This document shows, piece by piece, positions 1 to 11,898 of a DNA stretch of 64,000 bases (position 1 is its first letter; every line of letters starts with the position of its first letter). The stretch is from Bos javanicus (lineage: Eukaryota; Chordata; Mammalia; Artiodactyla; Bovidae): assembly GCF_032452875.1 (NCBI RefSeq), contig NC_083870.1:6944001-7008000 (forward strand), read 5' to 3'. The notes beneath the pieces were generated by a model, which made no database searches, was not told the origin of the DNA, and saw only the letters and a list, made by a program, of their open reading frames with translations. Both the position numbers and the translations under genes were made by a program.

Positions 1-461
1 ATGAAACTTTCCAAATGGCAGTTGGTAACTCATTGATTATAGCATCTGATTATATAGTCAGCTTGGATTATTTTTAGAATAAGGAAAATACACACTTAAT
101 TAACAAACAATATGAAATCTTTCCAAATATGTACAAAAATTTAAGAACATTTTCTAATAATTACTTTGGTCATTTTTTAATTGCCTATTCTCTTCACAAT
201 TGATCCAATAAAAGTCCATATCCATGAACTATGCAGAGTTGGACACGACTGAGGGACTTTCACTTTACTAGAAATGTTAAGTGGCTTTTGCAAGATTTCA
301 TACCAGTGGGAGATTTTTAATTTGAACACATATGTGTCTGACTAAAAATTTCATGTTCTTAATCACTATTTCAATAAATCCATATATCTCCAACCTTTTA
401 ATTTCCAAAATAGTAAATAATGTTCTCACTATTCACCATCCATTTAGATAAATATTGCATG
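1..461. other. AT-rich flank with a SINE tail fragment
   Basis: No gene is seen. About 230-270 resembles the last 40 bp of a Bov-tA SINE (gttggacacgactgag followed by tttcacttta), a 5'-truncated fragment. The rest is AT-rich DNA that I do not recognise. Confidence 0.5.
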
Positions 462-662
462 AAGTGAAGTGAAGTGAAAGTCGTTCAGTTGTGTCCAACT
501 CTTTGTGAACCCATGGTCTATACAGTCCATGGAATTCTCCAGGCCAGAATACTGGAGTGGGTAGCCTTTCCCTTCTCTGGGGATCTTCCCAACCCAGGGA
601 TCAAACTCAGGTCTCCCACATTGTAGGTGGATTCTTTACCAGCTGAGCCACCAGGGAAGCCC
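462..662 (-). mobile_element. Bov-tA SINE with 12-bp target duplication
   Basis: This is a ruminant tRNA-Glu-derived SINE read on the minus strand. The tRNA-like head lies at the high end (antisense of gggcttccctggtggctcag) and the Bov-A body runs to the low end. The 12-bp direct repeat aaatattgcatg flanks it exactly (450-461 and 663-674), so the insertion is intact and probably fairly young. Confidence 0.93.
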
Positions 663-689
663 AAATATTGCATGGTGATGTCTAAAAAA

Positions 690-1370
690 GACAATGGTGA
701 TTAATTAAGTATCTGTATACCTCTAATCAGTAGTGTAGTGATGTCTTATGGTTTTAATTTGCATTTCTCTGATGACATATAATGGGGAGCATTTTTCATG
801 TTTATTCACCAACCATGTATATATCTTCTTTGGTGAGGTGATAAGGTCTTTGGTGTATTTTTTAAGAACTGAGTTGGTATATTATTTTTATTTTTATCTT
901 TTTATTTTCAGCCAGCTGTATCATTAATTCTGAAATGTATCTCATAGACAACATATAATTGTATCTTGACCTTTGTCCAGTCTGACAACCTCTGCCACTT
1001 AATCAGTGTTTAGCCCATTTACATTTAATGGAATTATTAATATGGTTGGATTTATACTTGGCATTTTGCTATTTGTTTTCTTTATGCCTCATGTCTTTTT
1101 TGACTGCTGCTCTTCCTTTCTTGCTCTCCCTATGTTAAATACTTTTTGTGCAGCATTTTAATTTCTCTGCTGGTTTGACTATAATTGTTTGCTGTTATAT
1201 TCCTATGGTTACTTTAAGAAATACAGTATGCTTTCTAAGTTTTCACAATCTACTTTTGGTTAATAGTAACAATCCTGGCAAAGTGTAGCAACTTTGCTCC
1301 AATATAGCCTCATTTTCTCATATATATTACATATTGATATGTTATAAATCCAAAAGTGTTAAAATTATTC
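690..1370 (-). mobile_element. old L1 LINE fragment, antisense (left part)
   Basis: The text resembles antisense L1 ORF2 and 3' sequence, for example ttttaatttgcatttctctg followed by a temperature-of-decay typical of old L1M copies. The same kind of antisense L1 text resumes at about 4216, so the BovB stack between 1371 and 4215 was probably inserted into this element. No open reading frame survives. Confidence 0.6.
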
Positions 1371-2475
1371 TTTTGTACAGGAGATGGTGACAAAAACCAC
1401 CCCCAAGAAAAAGAAACACAACAAGGCAAAATGGTTGTCTGAGGAGGCCTTACAAATAGCTGAGAAAAGAAGTAAAAGGCAAGGAAGAAAAGGAAAGATA
1501 TATCCATCTGAAGTCAGAGTTCCAAGAAATAGCAAGGAGAGATAAGAAAGCCTACTTAAGTGAACAATGCAAAGAAATAGAGGAAAACAATAGAATGGGA
1601 AAGACTAGAGATCTCTTCAAGAAAATTAGAGATACCAAAGGAACATTTCATGTAAAGATGGGCACAATAAAGGACAGAAATGGTATGGACCTAACAGAAC
1701 CAGACAATATTAAGGAGAGATGGCAAGAATATAGAGAAGAACTGTACAAAAGAGATCTTAATGACTGGGGTAACCACACTGGTGTGATCACCCACCTAGA
1801 ACCAGACATCCTGGACTGTGAAGTCAAGTGGGCCTTAGGAAAATGTTACTATGAACAAAGTTAGTGGAGGTGATGGAATTCCAGCTGAGATATTTCAAAT
1901 TCTAAAAAATGATGCTGTTAAACTGCTGCACTCAATATGTCAGCAAATTTGGAAAACTCAGCAGTGGCCACAGGACTGGAAAAGGTTAGTTTTCATTTCA
2001 ATCCCAAAGAAGGGCAATGCAAAAAAAAAAGTTCAAACTACCACACAATCAAGCTCATTTTACATGCTAGCAAGGTAATGCTTTAAATCTTTCAAGCTAG
2101 TCTGCAACAGTATGTGAACCAAGAACTTTCAGATGTAAAAGCCGGATTTAGAAAAGGCAGAGAAACCAGAGGTCAAATTGGCAACATCTGCTGGATCACA
2201 GAAAATGCAAGAGACTTCCAAAAATCATCTACTTCTGCTTCATTGACTATGCTAAACCCTTTGACTATGTGGATCACAACAAACTGTGGAAAATTCTTAA
2301 AGAGATGGGAATACCAGAACACCTTACCTGTCTCCTGAGAAACCTGTATACAGATCCAGAAGCAGTAAATAGAATTGGACATGGAGTGACAGACTGGTTC
2401 AAATTTGGGAAAGGAGTACATCAAGACTGTATATTGTCACCCTGCTTATTTAACTTACATGCAGAGTACATCATG

Positions 2476-3434
2476 TGATGCATGGATCAGTGAAAACGAT
2501 CCATCCATCAATCAGTGACAATAATCCATCCATCCAGTGACAATGTAAACAGTGAGACTTTATTTTCTTGGGCTCCAAATCACTGCAGATGGTGACTGCA
2601 GCCATGAAGTTAAAAGATGCTTGGTCCTTGGAAGAAAAGCTATGACAAACATGCTGCTAAGCCACTTCAGTCGTGTCCGACTCTGTGCGACCCCATAGAC
2701 GGCAGCCCACCAGGCTCCTCTGTCCCTGGGATTCTCCAGGCAAGAGCACTGGAGTGGGTTGCCATTTCCTTCTCCAATGCGTGAAACTGAAAAGTGAAAG
2801 TGAAGTCACTCAGTCATGTCCGACCCTCAGCAACCCCATGGACTGCAGCCTTCCAGGCTCCTCCATCCATGGGATTTTCCAGGCAAGAGTACTGGAGTGG
2901 GGTGCCATTGCCTTCTCCAACGACAAACCTAGACAACATTAAAAAAGCAGAGACATTACTTTGCCAACAAAGGTCCATCTAGTCAAGGCTATGGTTTTTC
3001 CAGTAGTCATGTATGGATCTGAAAGTTGGACTATAAAGAAAGCTGAGCACCAAAGAATTCATGCTTTTGAACTGTGGTGTTGGAGAAGACTCTTGAGAGT
3101 CCCTTGGACTGCAAGGAGATCCAACCAGTCAATCCTAAAGGAAATCAGTCCTGAATATTCATTGGAACGACTGATGCTAAAGCTGAAGCTCCAATACTTT
3201 GGCTACCTGATGCAAAGAACTGACTCATTTGAAAAGACCCTGATGCTGGGAAAGATCGAAGGCAGGAGAAGGGGACAACAGAGGATGACATGGTTGGATG
3301 GCATCACCAACTCGATGGACATGAGTCTGAGCACACTCCGGGAATTGGTGATGGACAGGGAGGCCGGGAGTGCTGTAGCCCATGGGGTCGCAAAGAGTTG
3401 GACACAACTGAGCGACAGAACTGAACTGAACTGA
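2476..3434 (+). mobile_element. nested BovB 3' fragment with 8-bp target duplication
   Basis: A second 5'-truncated BovB sits inside the first. From about 2545 it carries the last third of ORF2 (FLGS, MVFPVVMYGSESWT and FELWCWRRLLRVPW read at 2961-3434) and ends in the typical ctgaactgaactgaa tail. It is flanked by acatcatg at 2468-2475 and 3435-3442. The first 70 bp (2476-2545) are not BovB-like; they contain an imperfectly repeated gatccatccat/cagtgacaa pattern and may be filler made during integration. The Bov-A2 at 2651-2921 interrupts it. Confidence 0.85.
2651..2921 (-). mobile_element. Bov-A2 SINE with 7-bp target duplication
   Basis: A dimeric Bov-A2 SINE in reverse orientation (it begins with antisense of the cgacttagcagc end and shows two Bov-A units). 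The direct repeat gacaaac flanks it at 2644-2650 and 2922-2928. Removing it rejoins the BovB text for the residues around VMTNLDN. Confidence 0.9.
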
Positions 3435-3639
3435 ACATCATGCGAAATGCCACCTGGATGAAGCACAAGCTTGAATTAAAATTGCTGGAAGAAATATCAG
3501 TAACCTCAGATATGCAGATGATACCACTTTAATGACAAAGTGAACTAAAGAGCTCTTGATGAAGGTGAGAGAGGAGAGTGAAAAAGCTCTTAAAACTCAA
3601 CATTCATAAAACAAAGATCACGGCATCTGGTCCCATCAG

Positions 3640-4215
3640 TTCAATTCAGTTCAGTCGCTCACTCAGTCGTGTCCGACTCTTTGTGACCCCATGAATTGCA
3701 GTACACCAGGCCTCCCTGTCCATCACCGACTTCCGGAGTTCACTCAAACTCATGTCCGTCGAGTCGGTGATGCCATCCAGCCATCTCATCCTCTGTCATC
3801 CCCTTCTCCTCCTGCCCCCAATCCCTCCCAGCATCAGAGTCTTTTCCAATGAGTCAACTCTTCGCATGAGGTGGCCAAAGTACTGGACTTTCAGCTTTAG
3901 CATCATTCCTTCCAAAGAAACCCCAGGGTTGATCTCCTTCAGAATGGACTGGTTGGATCTCCTTGCAGTCCAAGGGACTCTCAAGAGTCTTCTCCAACAC
4001 CACAGTTCAAAAGCATCAATTCTTCGGTGCTCAGCTTTCTTCACAGTCCAACTCTCACACCCGTACATGACCATTGGAAAAACCATAGCCTTGACTAGGC
4101 AGACCTTTATTGACAAAGTAATGTCTCTGCTTTTCAATATGCTATCTAGGTTGGTCATAACTTTTCTCTCAAGGAGTAAGCGTCTTTTAATTTCATGGCT
4201 GCAGTCACCATCTTA
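3640..4215 (-). mobile_element. ART2A-type element (BovB 3' end)
   Basis: A full-length-looking ART2A repeat in reverse orientation. Its tail ttcagttcagtcgctc lies at the low end and its head ggtgactgcagcc at the high end. It still translates on the minus strand at 3796-4158 as the BovB C-terminal region (MVMYGCESWTVKKAEHRRID). It lies at the broken 3' boundary of the outer BovB. Confidence 0.85.
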
Positions 4216-4520
4216 GTCTTTAATAAAAAAGTTAAGAGAAGAAAATATTAAAGTCTATTTTTAAGTCATATTTACACACATATTTACCATTTCTGATACT
4301 CTTCATTTCTTTGCATGTATTCAAATTGCCTTCTGGCATCACAATGTCCTTTCAGCCTGTAGTATATCTTTTAGCATTTCTTAGAGGCAAGCCTACTAGG
4401 AATAAATTTCCTAACATTTTTTAAAATCTGGGAATATCTGTAATTTGCCTTCATTTTCCTTTGCCCTCATTTTGAAGGATAGTTTTGTAGAACATGAGAT
4501 TCACTCATTTCTTTCTCATA
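4216..4520 (-). mobile_element. old L1 LINE fragment, antisense (right part)
   Basis: Antisense L1 ORF2-like text (ttagcatttcttagaggcaa, then gggaatatctgtaatttgcc) that looks like the continuation of the L1 at 690-1370 after the nested insertions. Confidence 0.55.
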
Positions 4521-5775
4521 AAATCTGCTGTTCTTACTGACAATGCCAGTGAATATGGATTTCTCACTTTCCAGCCCCTTCTTGCAGTGAAGCTGCTGGT
4601 TTTTACAGCCAGCCCCACCTTGGTAGTACTATCAAGCTTGGGCTTGGGGAAGAGGAAACATTCCGAGGCAAGATTACCACAGACTCCCACTGCTTGTTCA
4701 GAAGTTCAGCAGTTCCTCACAAGTAAATACTTCCTGATTTGTTGTCTTTGGTCTTTTCCCAGACTCCTGAAACGATTATTTTTTGAAAATTTTGTCTAGT
4801 TTTACACTTGTTTCTTAAGAACATTTTCTGCTAGAAATACTGCTCTCTGGTTCTATATAGATTAGATATTCTCATAGAATTAACTCATAGAACAGCCATT
4901 GACTTAAGAATACTTTATAATTTGGGCTGCTCAGGGTAGAGAGGTGATTTTCTGTACTATCATAGAAATTTATTGCTTTAGAATATCACATTATAACTTT
5001 TTTCTGCTGGAAGTACAGTTAGTTCCTTTTCATCAGAGATAAGAGACTTACATTCACTGAGCATATATACCAGGCCAATGGCATGATACATTCTCTAATG
5101 CTCTAATTCTTTTCAAAATAATGATTGTGGGCTTTTTGTAATTGTAAATGTAACATACCCTTGTTTTTGAAAAATTGAACAGAAAAGAGTCCTCTCCCCA
5201 GAAATATTTTGTAATGATACCACCTAGAGAAAGACATATTTAATATCATCCCCTCTCCCCTTCTCTCCTTTCAATCTCTGTGTGTGTTTGTGTGTCTGTA
5301 TTAACATTAGCTTCAGGAGGTGAAAATAAATCTCCTATTGCTCTGAAGATCATAGCCCTCTTCCAAGGTTCTAAGATTTGTAAAAAGTCTTTTTTCTCAT
5401 ACCAGCTACTGGGGTAGAAGAGAAAGCTATAGCCCTCTGAATCTGAAGAGTGCCTAAGACATACATTTTGGTTATACAAAGATCAACAAAGATTCTGTTC
5501 TTTAAGGAGAAAACAGATGTTTAGCTCAAAAAAAAAAAAAAAAAAACCTATGTTGCTCTTGATATGCAAAACTTTTCTTCCTTGTGGGTGCATATTTCAT
5601 CCTTCAAGAATTTTTAAAATACAACATGGACTGAGACCGATTTGCTCTCAAAAGCTATCATTGACAGTAGGATGGACGACCATCACGAGAAAACTTGGAC
5701 TAGCAAAGAAAAGAATCTTGAGTCAGCGCCACCCTCTCTTTTTATAGGAAACAAAAAGTATTTATAGCCAGGCCT
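4521..5775. other. intergenic, no gene seen
   Basis: Unrecognised AT-rich sequence with a poly-A run near 5528-5547. Open frames here are short and show no domain. The end of the stretch (5764-5775) is the left copy of the Bov-A2 target duplication. Confidence 0.5.
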
Positions 5776-6038
5776 GCTAAGTCGCTTCAGTCGTGTCCAA
5801 CTCTGTGTGACCCCATAGACGGCAGCCCACCGGCTCCCACATCCCTGAGATTCTCCAGGTAAGAACACTGGAGCGGGTTGCCATTTCCTTCTCCAGTGCA
5901 TGAAAGTGAAAAGTGAAAGTGAAGTCGCTCAGTCGTGTCCGACTCTTAGTGACCCCATGGACTACAGCCCACCAGGCTCCTCCATCCATGGGATTTTCCA
6001 GGCAAGAGTACTGGAGTGGGGTGCCATTGCCTTCTCCA
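5776..6038 (-). mobile_element. Bov-A2 SINE with 12-bp target duplication
   Basis: Two Bov-A units in reverse orientation. The perfect 12-bp duplication atagccaggcct flanks the element at 5764-5775 and 6039-6050. Confidence 0.93.
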
Positions 6039-6185
6039 ATAGCCAGGCCTAGGAAAAAGCAAATCTTCAATAACTAAGGGGATGTTGGTTGAAAGGAGCA
6101 GCCAAATCAAGTCATCTTTAATGTTTTATCATGTTTCTTAAAGGGAAAAAATAAATGCTCTTGGTTAGTTTGAGCCTTACTCATT

Positions 6186-6316
6186 CATTCAGTTCAGTTC
6201 AGTTCAGTCGCTCAGTAGTGTGCGACTCTTTGCGACCCCATGAATCGCAGCACGCAAGGCCTCCCTGTCCATCAGCAACTCCCGAGTTCACTCAAGCTTG
6301 CATCCATCTAGTCTTT
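6186..6316 (-). mobile_element. short BovB/ART2A 3' fragment
   Basis: About 130 bp matching the 3' terminus of BovB in reverse orientation: the tandem ttcag tail, then ctctttgcgaccccatgaat, ending in the middle of the last ORF2 codons. Confidence 0.8.
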
Positions 6317-6689
6317 AGGTGAAGTCAATAGGAAATCATTGGTTACTCTCATTGATAGGGAAACAATTGGAACTGGAGCATCCTCTTCACGCTCAGTCCA
6401 GAAAGAACAGCTGGTTCCTCTTATCCCAGGAGCTGACACAGTCTGAATGGGAAGGAGTCATCATCACCATTTAACCAAAGCTGGGAGCATTTCCCTGAAA
6501 TGCTGAGGAAGAGTCAGAGAAGAAAAAGTTCCTTCTTTGTTGAGGTCCTTTAATGGACTGGAACCTGGTAGTCTGGAGTCAAGGATAAGAAAGTAAAAGA
6601 GAGGGAGAAACAGGCTGATGATATTCCTTGGTTTACACAGAAAACCAATAAAGCTCTTGGCACAGAGCTTGCACTGCTTCATGTAGGCA

Positions 6690-7238
6690 CTGGGCGCCCT
6701 CTCGAGGGGGTGAAGGCACAGTGCGCCTTCTCGAGAAGGTCTTAGAAGCCTGGGCAAGAAAGATAGCTCAGTGGGCTTCTGCACTCCAAAGAATTAGCCC
6801 AGGGGGGTGGGGAGAGAGAGACAGAGAGAGAGAGAAAGAGAAAGAAAGACAGACACGGGGACCTACGCTCTGATGGAGGAAAGGTGTTTTATTCAACATA
6901 GTGTGGGTATATATACTGTCTTACAAGGTAGCTATTTTCAGCAAAGATAAAAATCAAAAGTCCAGACTTACAAATTATCATAAGGCAATCCATATCAAAG
7001 AGAGATGTTTGTAAATAACCACTTTTACCGTATGGTTCATAAAAAGGAAGAGGGTCGTAAATAGTTACTTATCACCGTATGGAAAAACTAACGAAGGAAA
7101 TGCATGCATTCCTTAGCCCCGGGAGCAGTTTGCCAACTCCTCTTAATTCCTGAATATTCAGGAATTAATAAGGGACAGAGGATTCATGACAGATCCAAAA
7201 CAGGACACAAGAAGCCTCCTGTTAAATGCTTCCTGACA
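6690..7238 (-). mobile_element. solo-like retroviral LTR, short-R type
   Basis: On the minus strand this begins TGTCAGGAAGC (7238 downward). It has a TATA-like GTATATATAC (about 6916-6907) and an AATAAA at 6893-6888 only about 15-20 bp later. A purine/pyrimidine tract and a CTCGAG-rich 3' part follow. Such close spacing puts the poly(A) signal before the expected start site, so R would be short, as in betaretrovirus-like LTRs (inference). AGGGCGCCCA at 6700-6691 recalls the core of a tRNA-Lys primer site but could be chance. I found no internal retroviral genes. The exact family and 3' border are uncertain. Confidence 0.6.
7143..7168. repeat. 26-bp perfect palindrome in the LTR
   Basis: TTAATTCCTGAA, then the central TA step, then TTCAGGAATTAA: a perfect inverted repeat with no spacer, inside the U3-like part of the LTR. 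Confidence 0.9.
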
Positions 7239-9421
7239 CTTCTTCAGTAGGTGGGACTAGAATTCCCCAAGAGAATAGTAGCTGTGGGGTGATTCAATTG
7301 AGGGAGTTTGATGGCAGAGGATGAGAGAGAACAGAGAACTGAGGGAAGAAGGGGTGTGGAAGAAGACTCATCAGTCAGTGGGCATTCTGAAAACCCATTT
7401 GGTAGCCATGATGAGGATCTGCTCTTGACTCAGTTCTAAGGAAGCTGTTAGTCTAAGATACACGTTGTCACTGCACCAGAGTTCCTAACTATCTCAATGG
7501 ACCCAATATGTACAGCACCTGTACTGTAGGTTTTTAGCTTCCTGAGAGCAACGTATTTTTGATATCCAAACAAAATAATCCCAATTTCTTGTGTTTGGCT
7601 TCCCCACTGGCAGAAAATCAGGTGACCACTCAACTTTCTCTGTAGCTAAGGAGCCCAGTCCTGGCTATTCAAAGCAGTTTGGCTCCTTATTTCCACACAC
7701 TAGTCTGTGAGTACTACCTTTACGCAGCCCAAATGCCCATAAGTTGCTCCCCCAAAGAAAAGCTGAATTCTCCCTGGAGCTATGAATTGCAACTTGTAAA
7801 ATCATAATAGTTTTGCAATCTGTGATGGTCACCTCAAAACTCTGTTAAAATGATCAGGGATTCCCTGGTTTCTTGTTCAGAGCTTATATATAGTATCTTA
7901 ATTATTCCATCTAATTTTTTTTTTTAACATGGTAACTGTTTTATTACAAATAATATCTTTGGGTGGGAGAAATGCAACTTCATATATCATAGAACGGTTC
8001 TGTTATCCTGCAGGCTTGGCTGCTAACTCAGCATGGTCAGGCAGACCTGCCCTCTTCTGTAGATGGGCTATGAGCATTTGCTGGGCTGTTTTAACAAAGA
8101 TCAGTTATACTTACCTTGATTAAGAACTTTGTTTTTCCATAAACAAGTTTCAAGTCTCTATGTTGCTGAGGAACTTTAGAAGGGCTGAACGGCAGTGTGG
8201 TGCAAGAATAATGAAAGGCCTGTGAAGTTGGGCAACCAGAAGGCTGAGACATGTTGTGGTCAGAGTCCATTTACATTCTCTGAGGTCACTCATTACTAGT
8301 GTGTGTGATTTTTGTTTTCTCTCAAAAAACTAGAAAATTAGTGTCCCAGATCATGTTTCTCAAAGAAATATCATAAGCAATGAATAAAGTATGGATTTTA
8401 TCCAAGCACTGTAGTCTGCCTACACAGAGTGTAGGGATGTGGAGCATAGCTACAAAACTGTTCAGCCAACTGTGAAAAGCATAACTAAGGAGGGACTTAA
8501 GGCTGGAAATTCTGGCTACACTGGGGATAGACTGAATTAGGTCACAAAACTTTACTCTTGACACATTAAACCAACAGCTTAAGAAAAAAATTAGCCCATG
8601 CAGGGTTGCACCTACATTAACAGAAAAATAACTTTTGTAAATTATCAGGCAACCTACTACGTTTTCCATCCTGAAATAATAATCCTCTTTCAGCTAATCA
8701 CACAGCTATAAGCAAAGTGAAATGCTCAAGATCTTTGGAAGGAAAAGAGAATACTAAAATCCAAAACAATAATCTTGCTCCATCTTCATTTTGACCTGCC
8801 TGATAGCAAGACTGTATTAATGAGGTTAACTTGATAATTTTATATGAAATAAAAATTTGATGGTTGCAGTATTTATTTTTTGCCCACAACATCAAAGAGT
8901 AAAGAATATATAGTTTATACTTACTTATTTCCTAGGAAGGCTTAAGAATTTACAATAATAATAACAGTGATAACAGGGAAGAATGAAAAAGCCTTAATAA
9001 TTATACTCTGGATCCATCATAGTTGACACATTTTCCAACAGTTTCAAGTAGAAATGAGTTTTCCAACTCCAAACTTGTTAGAAATAAAAAAGGATGGATT
9101 TGCAAAAAAAAAAAAAAAAAACCTTCTATTTGGGATGTTTCTTACATCAAATGTGGTCAGGATTAACTGTGTACTAAACCAACAGGGTTGGAAAAATGGA
9201 GATAATACTGAAAGGAGAAAGCTGTGAGAAGTTCAACATGTTGCCTGATACGATTTGAGTAATTAGGATGATGATGAAAACAAAGCAAAAAGAAAGAAGA
9301 AACTCTTACTAGGGCATTGCATGTGAATTAGTTCATTTAGTCATCATAACAATTTTATGATGTAATTACAACCATTATCTGTTACAATGAGTTAACCAAG
9401 GCTTGGAGAGTTTAAGGACCT
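7239..9421. other. intergenic, no gene seen
   Basis: No recognisable repeat over most of this stretch. A poly-A run lies at about 9103-9121. The longest open frame (8322-8669, minus) has no ATG context, splice signals or familiar motif that would make it a gene. Confidence 0.5.
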
Positions 9422-9617
9422 GCTTGTGTGCATGTCTGACTCTTTGGGACTCTATGGACTGTAGCCTCCCAGGCTCCTCTGTCATGAGTTTCTCCAGGCA
9501 AGGACACTGGAGTGGGTTGCCACTTCTTTTCCAGGGGATCTTCCTGACCCAGGGATCCAACTTGGGTCTTCTGCATTGCAGGCAGATTCTTTACCATCTG
9601 AGCTACCAGGGAAGCCC
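9422..9617 (-). mobile_element. Bov-tA SINE
   Basis: Reverse-orientation SINE: the Bov-A body at the low end and the tRNA-like head (antisense of gggcttccctggtagctcag) at the high end. It is diverged, with a few small deletions. Confidence 0.88.
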
Positions 9618-10865
9618 TAAGCAGCTGCTTAAGTCATAGTATTAATGTGTGATGGTCTCTCCAAGTCTAAAACTGTGATGGTGAATCATACAGTCCCTTA
9701 TCACTGAAACTTACCAGTCTGTCTTCATTTCCAAGACACTTCCTTTGTCTGGTCTTTAAATGTCTAATTCCATCTCTGTGTGTCTTTCTCTCTGTCTCTC
9801 TCTCATACACTCACATGTATGGCATCAGATTATCTCTGTCTTTTATTGTAGTAATTTGGCCTTTGTAAGCAGACAAGTAGCCCTGATGTTCTATCCAAAA
9901 AGATACTGGGGAAAATATAGCATTGAAAAGAGCAGATACTAAAAAGAAAAAGAACCTTCTGTTCCTTTAACCCTTGGCCATTATGTCCAACTGCTAATAC
10001 CAACCAGTGTTGCACCATCAATAGGCCTTGCCAGATAGATCTTCCCTATTCCTAAAGGTTAGCCAATTAGTTGATTTTCCTTTGGATTGGAAGAAAAAAA
10101 AATGATTATGTGCATAAATAGGTATATGAATAAGTTTATGGAAGCCATTTTGAGTGACAGAATTCCAATCTGCCCAAACCTTGAAAATGACACCAACTCA
10201 CTACTTTGAAGCAGCCTAGGTCAGAGGCTACAGCTCCATGTTACCTATCATCAGAGCACCAACCTCCAAGTTCTCTTGGCTACAATCTAAACGTCAGATG
10301 CTGAGGTCCTTGATGACTATGCAGCAATGACAAGAAGAGACGATAAGCTGGGAACCATCTCTGAATCAAAGTGCTGGCCCCACTGCAGCTGTTCCATGTA
10401 GAAGGAACACATTTACAGTTTCACCCTTGCCATCATTCCATGTTCTTACCTGCTCATTTCTACAGGACCGTGAGTGAACCAAAGGGTAAATTTGGGAATA
10501 GGAAGGGGGGCATTCATAACTCATCTTTCCTTTGGTTCTGCACAAAGCACAGGTTTTCTGCAAATGTCAGCCATTTGGTAAGCTTAGTAGCAAATCCTCT
10601 GCACTTTCTGGGAGAGGCTGTCCCTGGATGCTAAGTCTAATTCAATCATATGGTATTAGAAGCTTGTTATAGTCATGCACCTGAACTGCATAAAGGTCAA
10701 GGAATGAATTTTAAATGACACTTAAGGTGTAGGATGGGCAGGACTTAACTGACTGCATATTGACAATGAGGGAGAAACTGGGTGGCTCCTGTTCCCGACA
10801 TAGGTAACTGGGTGGATAGGCTATTACCAGGAAAGAGGACAATCAAGGCAGGTTCCCGCCCCCCC
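9618..10865. other. intergenic, no gene seen
   Basis: Unique-looking sequence. The open frames at 10366-10634 on both strands overlap each other and show no family motif. Confidence 0.5.
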
Positions 10866-10966
10866 GCCTCCGCCACACAGCATGCAGGATTTTAGTTCCC
10901 TGACCAGGGATCAGACCCACGCCCCCTGCATGGAGTCCCAACCACGGGACCACCAGGGAAGTCCGT
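10866..10966 (-). mobile_element. CHR-type tRNA-derived SINE fragment
   Basis: The text agcatgcaggattttagttc, then ccctgaccagggatcagacc, and the ending accaccagggaagtcc is the antisense of an older cetartiodactyl tRNA-derived SINE. Confidence 0.65.
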
Positions 10967-11720
10967 TTTTGATTTTTTTCCAAGTTAAGTTTTGAGATAC
11001 CTCCTCGGCTAATGAGCAACTGTCCCTTTTACAAAGGCTGCTCCCTGCCAAAGGAAGAGTCACAACAGTCTGCACAGTGGAGGCCAGCCATCTGGTCATA
11101 TCTTGTTGGTCTAGAATGGACACTTAAAAATACTGTGCCAAACAGATCATCTTTCTGATGGCTTGGGATCAGATCTATAGAAGGACAAAGTTTTCAAATC
11201 GTGGCTGGAATTTTAATTGTGCTGTGGGCAACCATATCCAGAGAGAAAACAGCAGTAGTAGTAGCAGGAAGAAGAGGAAGAGAGACACGACCAAGGCAGG
11301 CACACCCCCAAACTAGCAGAGAGTAAGAAAATAACCTGAGAGAGTATTGGCAGCGTCCCATTTTTGGTCCTTGTGTCTAAGACCTGGCTATATTGCTACC
11401 CATGTATTTCATAACCTCAGCTGTGTCCTTACATTTTTTGTCTCTTCTCTATTCAATTCAGCTCTATTTTATGCATCATGTAGGGATAAAGATCACCTAC
11501 TGGGTTTTGGACATACAAAATCTGAAGTATCCAAGTGCAAACATCTGTAGGATATTTGATATATTAGTCTGGTGTGCAATAAAGGAGGGAAATGGCTGGG
11601 ATGAAATACGTATTTAATAAATACATGTTTGGCATATAGGTTGAGGTTGAGTGAGAATGGCTATGGTCACTTAGATCATAGGAAAGGAGCTAAATACAAT
11701 CATCTTAAAAGAGGATTAAA
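10967..11720. other. intergenic, no gene seen
   Basis: No recognised repeat and no supported gene. It includes a short agtagtagtagcagg tract near 11254. Confidence 0.45.
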
Positions 11721-11898
11721 GCGCTATTAAAGTGCTGCACTCAATATGCCAGAAAATTTGGAAAACTCAGCAGTGGCCACAAGACTGGAAAAGGTCAGTT
11801 TTTATCCCAACGAAAGGCAATGCCAAAGAATATTCAAACTACCAGACAATAGTGCTCATTTAACACACTAGCAAGGTAATGCTCAAAATCCTTCAAGC

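Larger units (their letters stand above)
1371..3638 (+). mobile_element. outer BovB (RTE) LINE copy, interrupted
   Basis: A 5'-truncated BovB in sense orientation that starts in the linker between endonuclease and reverse transcriptase. Translations at 1595-1864, 1851-2078 and 2269-2478 read as BovB ORF2 (KTRDLFKKIRDTKGTFH, then SGGDGIPAEIFQILK, then HLTCLLRNLY) with frameshifts between them. The sequence stops at acatcatg (2468-2475) and resumes at the repeated acatcatg (3435-3442), where the decayed YADD region follows. It ends abruptly at about 3638 against an ART2A-type element, so its own 3' end is missing. Confidence 0.85.

Noticed and set aside
1371..4215. twin priming as the cause of the sense BovB next to the antisense ART2A at 3640-4215
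   Set aside because: The order is wrong: twin priming would place the antisense 3' part to the left of the sense 5' part. Separate insertion or recombination fits better.
3640..4215. repeated C-terminal frames such as MVFPVVMYGCESWT as a host gene family
   Set aside because: The same text recurs at 2961, 3796, 44331, 49801 and 59459; it is the BovB/ART2A 3' end.
6464..6784. 106-codon minus-strand frame
   Set aside because: It begins in the LTR 3' region and reads into unrelated DNA; no retroviral or cellular motif.
8322..8669. 115-codon minus-strand frame
   Set aside because: No homology cue, splice signals or codon pattern; expected by chance in AT-rich DNA.
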